Of a DNA stretch of 7,946 bases, positions 5,451 to 7,946 are shown in pieces (within the stretch, counting starts at the first letter, position 1; each line of letters begins with the position of its first letter). A model generated the notes under the pieces. That model saw nothing but the letters and a program-made list of their open reading frames with translations. It was not told where the DNA came from and made no database searches. The position numbers and the translations under genes are program-made. Location of the stretch: the NCBI GenBank assembly GCA_003150755.1, contig QAMT01000017.1, forward strand, positions 1 through 7,946. The letters run 5' to 3'. The stretch is from Phascolarctobacterium sp. GTDB lineage: Bacteria; Bacillota; Negativicutes; Acidaminococcales; Acidaminococcaceae.

Positions 5451-5882
5451 TTAAAACGGGATATCTCCGTCGTCCTCGATCTCGTCAATCTTTGTCAGCT
5501 CCTGCCGCTCAGGGAGCTTTCCTTCCCAAGGGGGCAGCTTCTCTGCCCGGTCCTTGTTGATGAAATAGTGGACTTTCAGATAGCCCTGATCATCCTCTTT
5601 CAGCCGGGCGGCACCAACCGCACCGATCCAGGTGGGGAGGGTGAAGTCCCCGTCGTCAATGTTAAAAGAGTCGAAGAAATCGGTCATGTTCCGGTTGAAA
5701 TACTCGTTTTTTACGATATAGTGGTTGATGATGACGTCGCTTCCATTAGGCCGGACTCCGATCACCAGCATGGGATTCCCCTTTTTGCTCTCCCTCTCTT
5801 CAACACTAACGATCTCCACCCGATAATCGCCGGGGGTCAGGCGAGGACGTTCCTCTCTTTGATAGCTGTCCCAATTACTCAC
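5451..5882 (-). CDS. DUF669/SSB-like single-stranded DNA-binding protein
   Basis: The 143-residue protein resembles the DUF669 group of phage proteins. It has beta-strand-rich N-terminal segments, such as GDYRVEIVSVEERESKKGNPMLVIGV (18-43), that fit an OB-like fold, then a YFNRNMTDFFDSF region (61-73) and WIGAVGAARL. The C-terminus, DEIEDDGDIPF, closely copies the acidic DDDIPF tip that bacterial SSB uses to recruit partner proteins. This supports ssDNA binding and partner recruitment, though a substrate test is not possible here. The start is GTG at 5882, with GGAGG at 5896-5892 nine bases upstream. It lies between two nucleases and next to a RecA-like ATPase, matching the recombination modules in which Sak4-like ATPases sit beside SSBs. 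DUF669 is proposed from pattern rather than a search. Confidence 0.75.
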   Translation of the reverse strand: MSNWDSYQREERPRLTPGDYRVEIVSVEERESKKGNPMLVIGVRPNGSDVIINHYIVKNEYFNRNMTDFFDSFNIDDGDFTLPTWIGAVGAARLKEDDQGYLKVHYFINKDRAEKLPPWEGKLPERQELTKIDEIEDDGDIPF

Positions 5883-5903
5883 AATTCAAATCCTCCAAAT
5901 CTT

Positions 5904-6506
5904 TTAATATTTGCTTCTCCAGTTCTGGCAGTACAGGTCCACCATATTCATCTTGTCCATCCAGGCCATAAACTGCCGCACGGTGGTCTCAATGGGTTCC
6001 GCGTCCTCTGGAAGGTAAGCCTCCCGGTACACATAGCTCCCATCGCTGATGATGTACTCGAACTTCCGAACCTCCGGGCAGAGGTAGAAGTACATGGGAT
6101 GTTGCGGGCTGTCAAGGTATTTCCCTACACGGTAGGTCTTGCTGAACTTTGTGTCGTAGATGACCCCTGCTTTCAGAAAGTCCAGGATTCCGAAGCAGAC
6201 AAACTCCACGCCATCCACCACCAGAGGCCGGGAAGCCTTAACCTGATACTGCCCCTGCGTGATGATCTCACAGATTTCTACAATCGGTTTGTACCACTCC
6301 TGCTCCGGACTGATCTGGGCCCCCTCGCTGACCGCATGAACCACATTCTCAAATCGAATGCCGTCTAGCATAGCCTTTGACTGAGGCTTTTTCTCCCGTC
6401 GGAGAGTGGAAAGAAGTTCACCCCACTCCCCGCTTTTCAGCGCGTACTGCCAGGATGATAGGAGACTCTGCGTCAGCAGGAACTTATTGCCTTTTCGCCC
6501 ATTCAT
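5904..6506 (-). CDS. PD-(D/E)XK nuclease, RecB/Cas4-type
   Basis: From the ATG at 6506 the product is 200 residues. The restriction-fold motifs are visible: FLLTQSLLSSW near the N-terminus, GIRFENVVH (49-57, E53 and H57), GILDF with D109, IYDTK (116-120, the D-x-K active site) and QHPMY at 135-139 (QxxxY). This set is typical of RecB/AddB/Cas4-like DNA exonucleases. No iron-sulfur cysteine cluster is seen, so it is not a typical Cas4. The frame extends to a TTG at 6539, but the ATG at 6506 has AAGGAG ten bases upstream and overlaps the ATPase gene by only 23 bases, so I prefer it. It likely produces single strands for the adjacent SSB-like protein and ATPase (inference). Confidence 0.85.
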   Translation of the reverse strand: MNGRKGNKFLLTQSLLSSWQYALKSGEWGELLSTLRREKKPQSKAMLDGIRFENVVHAVSEGAQISPEQEWYKPIVEICEIITQGQYQVKASRPLVVDGVEFVCFGILDFLKAGVIYDTKFSKTYRVGKYLDSPQHPMYFYLCPEVRKFEYIISDGSYVYREAYLPEDAEPIETTVRQFMAWMDKMNMVDLYCQNWRSKY

Positions 6507-7416
6507 AGGCTTTTGTCTCCTTGTTGTAGGCAATCCCAAGTTCTTTAATCCGTTCCATTAGGGCTGCTTTTAACTCTCGCTCACTGGTCAGCGCGTGAGA
6601 TAACCCTTTGATAGCCTTTGTGGCCTCTGTCACGTCCTCGGGATTCTGGATGGTCTCGATAACCGCTCTTCCTTCCATCATGGTCTTGTCGTACTGTTCC
6701 TGCTGAGGCTGAAGAGCCGCGTGCTCCGCAGCGATGTTGGACTTGACCTGGGCGAACAGACGGAGCAGGAAATCGTTAGGCTGTCCATCCGCAAGTTCCG
6801 GGACCTTGACCAGGCCCTTGATACCATAGGCGGATTTGGCGTTGTAATTCATGGTGGGGGTGAACCCCATGTAACGTTCCCCATTAACGATATGAAGGTA
6901 AGCGCCAAGATCAGCAGGTTGCCAGACCAGCGTTTTTGCGGACCCCTCGCATACAATGTCGTAAAACACCTCGTCTCCCTGCCGATCCTTGGCGGCATGG
7001 AACAAGAAAACCACATTGAACTTCTTCCGCAGCTCGGCGGACAGGCGCAGGAACTCCGTCTTGACAAATCCGTACCCCTGCTGGCTAAATCCACCGGACT
7101 TTTTGCTGGCAGACGGCTCCGTCCGTATAGCCCAGTCTTTTATCAAGTCAATCAAGGCTCCACAGGTGTCAATTGCCACCGTCTTGTAGCGCCCCTCGAA
7201 AGATTTAATGTCAGCCAGAAGGTCTTCATAGGTCTTGACCATGGAACTATCCTTTCGGTGCTCTGGCTTTACCCGGCTTAACCCCTCATCTGCGTCGATC
7301 AGAACAACATCCGGGGCTGACAGTGCCAGGGTGGTTTTTCCCACACCGGGGAGACCGCTGATGATCATAATGATGTTCTTTTTAGAAAAATCCATGTTTT
7401 CAGGCTTGACGATCAT
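6484..7416 (-). CDS. RecA-fold ATPase, Sak4-like phage recombinase candidate
   Basis: The 310-residue protein carries a Walker A GLPGVGKTT at 21-29, the VVLIDADEG strand (37-45), Walker B YKTVAIDT (77-84) and the NVVFLFHAAKD strand (134-144). These fit the phage AAA_24/RecA-like NTPase group that includes Sak4. Residues about 230-310 are charged and helical. Sak4-type proteins are short RecA-like proteins acting in single-strand annealing or strand exchange with a partner SSB, and the SSB-like gene two places downstream supports that role. The ATG at 7416 overlaps the upstream stop as ATGA, with GGAGG ten bases before it. A general AAA ATPase without recombinase activity remains possible. Confidence 0.8.
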   Translation of the reverse strand: MIVKPENMDFSKKNIIMIISGLPGVGKTTLALSAPDVVLIDADEGLSRVKPEHRKDSSMVKTYEDLLADIKSFEGRYKTVAIDTCGALIDLIKDWAIRTEPSASKKSGGFSQQGYGFVKTEFLRLSAELRKKFNVVFLFHAAKDRQGDEVFYDIVCEGSAKTLVWQPADLGAYLHIVNGERYMGFTPTMNYNAKSAYGIKGLVKVPELADGQPNDFLLRLFAQVKSNIAAEHAALQPQQEQYDKTMMEGRAVIETIQNPEDVTEATKAIKGLSHALTSERELKAALMERIKELGIAYNKETKAYEWAKRQ

Positions 7417-7607
7417 TGCTCTTTTTCCTCCTTGATTTCAACCAAGTCAAATCCCTGGATAATAATTTGCGAAACGATGTATTTGGCAGACAGCCCTGTT
7501 TCCCGCTGGAGCTGCCTGATGAGCCGTTCTGCTTCTTCGTCCAGGCGAACGACGCCGCACATTCCTTTTTCGGGACGATAAACATTCAGGACAATTTTGC
7601 TTTTCAT
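7413..7607 (-). CDS. Ribbon-helix-helix (Arc-like) DNA-binding protein
   Basis: The 64-residue protein fits the ribbon-helix-helix plan: a short strand (GVVRLDEEA, 18-26), a first helix (ERLIRQLQRETG, 27-38), a turn at LSAKYIV and a second helix (VSQIIIQGFDLVEI, 45-58). Such dimers insert the strand pair into the major groove and usually repress or organise operons. It could regulate this early operon, and whether it binds the GGTAAC repeats is unknown. The ATG at 7607 overlaps the upstream stop as ATGA, and a purine-rich GGAGGAGGGAG precedes it. Its own stop overlaps the ATPase start the same way. The residue assignment is from pattern only. Confidence 0.65.
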   Translation of the reverse strand: MKSKIVLNVYRPEKGMCGVVRLDEEAERLIRQLQRETGLSAKYIVSQIIIQGFDLVEIKEEKEQ

Positions 7608-7819
7608 GCTCCCTCCTCCACATATATCTTCATTATGTTTAGCGCATCGGCCAACATATCAGGATCATTATCCACCAAATCACGCAGCCAATCCTGGAAG
7701 CAGAACTTACAGTAGATTTCGCCTCCAACGAGGTAATACTTCTCGCAGTCATCTTCCAGCTCCGGGTTCAACTCGTGGTCACACTGGCTGCATGTTGGAT
7801 ATTTAATTTTCCCCCGCAT
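7604..7819 (-). CDS. Small double-CxxC zinc protein, unknown function
   Basis: The 71-residue protein starts MRGKIKYPTCSQCD. It has CxxC at 10-13 and a second CxxC at 37-40 (YCKFC), a likely four-cysteine zinc site, followed by a helical acidic tail (FQDWLRDLVDNDPDML...). I do not recognise a named family. An AGGGAG lies seven bases before the ATG at 7819. The gene overlaps the preceding Lar-like gene by 17 bases and the ribbon-helix-helix gene as ATGA, so it is part of the same translationally coupled string. Confidence 0.72.
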   Translation of the reverse strand: MRGKIKYPTCSQCDHELNPELEDDCEKYYLVGGEIYCKFCFQDWLRDLVDNDPDMLADALNIMKIYVEEGA

Positions 7820-7946
7820 GGTTCCACTCCCTTGTCGCGTGGTTAATGTCCTTATATTTCCGTGTCCTCCACCCGCAGGCGTCGCAGGCCACCAGGAACA
7901 TATCCGGGTTGCCCTCGATTGCCAATCGCTGGCCGGAATACAGGCC
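7803..7946 (-). CDS. Lar-like zinc protein, C-terminal part only (cut by window edge)
   Basis: Reading in from the right edge gives 47 codons and a TAA at 7805-7803. The end carries VACDACGWRTRKYKDIN then HATREWNHAGEN, matching the second CxxC plus the EA..WN closing element of Lar-family proteins, as in the complete Lar-like gene at 556-834. The first cysteine pair and the start lie outside the window. The stop overlaps the next gene by 17 bases. Only this short piece is visible, so the family call is tentative. Confidence 0.6.
   Translation of the reverse strand, partial: GLYSGQRLAIEGNPDMFLVACDACGWRTRKYKDINHATREWNHAGEN

Noticed and set aside
5349..6368. Long plus-strand open frame (339 codons) opposite the nuclease and SSB-like genes
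   Set aside because: It is antisense to two genes with clear motifs and good ribosome binding sites, and its translation shows no recognisable domain. It is an overlap shadow.
6507..6539. TTG-initiated N-terminal extension of the PD-(D/E)XK nuclease
   Set aside because: The extension lacks a good Shine-Dalgarno, while the ATG at 6506 has AAGGAG ten bases upstream.
6721..7281. Plus-strand open frame of 186 codons opposite the ATPase gene
   Set aside because: It lies entirely within the ATPase coding sequence, which has intact Walker motifs, and no domain is seen in the antisense product.
1..7946. CRISPR array, tRNA or rRNA genes, insertion sequence
   Set aside because: No regular spacer-repeat array, cloverleaf candidate, rRNA-like stretch or transposase reading frame was seen anywhere in the window.

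Overview
The window looks like a compact early-gene region of a phage or prophage (possibly a phage satellite) from a Gram-positive host, most likely a gut Clostridia member such as an Oscillospiraceae relative. The reasons are the strong GGAGG-type ribosome binding sites, many ATGA or few-base overlaps between genes, and a gene set of small zinc proteins, recombination ATPase, nucleases, SSB-like protein, primase zinc module, DUF927 helicase, Dam methylase and Lar proteins. The host assignment is inference from style. No integrase, structural gene, rRNA or tRNA is visible. All genes lie on the minus strand, so transcription runs from high to low coordinates. Both edges cut genes.

In transcription order, the region 7946-6484 holds the end of a Lar-like protein, a 71-residue double-CxxC protein, a ribbon-helix-helix protein and a RecA-like (Sak4-like) ATPase. 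From 6506 to 4929 come a PD-(D/E)XK (RecB/Cas4-type) nuclease, an SSB/DUF669-like protein ending in an SSB-type acidic tip, and an ERCC4-fold nuclease. Together these resemble a phage recombination module. From 4924 to 2547 come a CHC2 primase zinc-finger protein and a 614-residue DUF927 AAA-type helicase, the replication pair.

The only sizeable non-coding stretch (2343-2546, about 200 bases) directly follows the helicase gene. It holds seven GGTAAC/GTTACC hexamers, arranged as inverted arrays around a roughly 70-base AT-rich core with a near-palindrome at its centre. This is the layout of an iteron origin, comparable with the SaPI Rep/ori arrangement, and is the strongest new signal in the window.

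Beyond it, from 2342 to the left edge, lie a zinc-ribbon protein, a cysteine-rich small protein, a PP-loop PAPS-reductase-family protein, a Lar restriction-alleviation protein, a phage Dam-type N6-adenine methylase and the start of an unknown gene. This half reads as a DNA-modification/anti-restriction cassette. The PAPS-reductase-like gene has its ribosome binding site inside a perfect 6-bp hairpin, with an orphan Shine-Dalgarno upstream, which suggests translational control.
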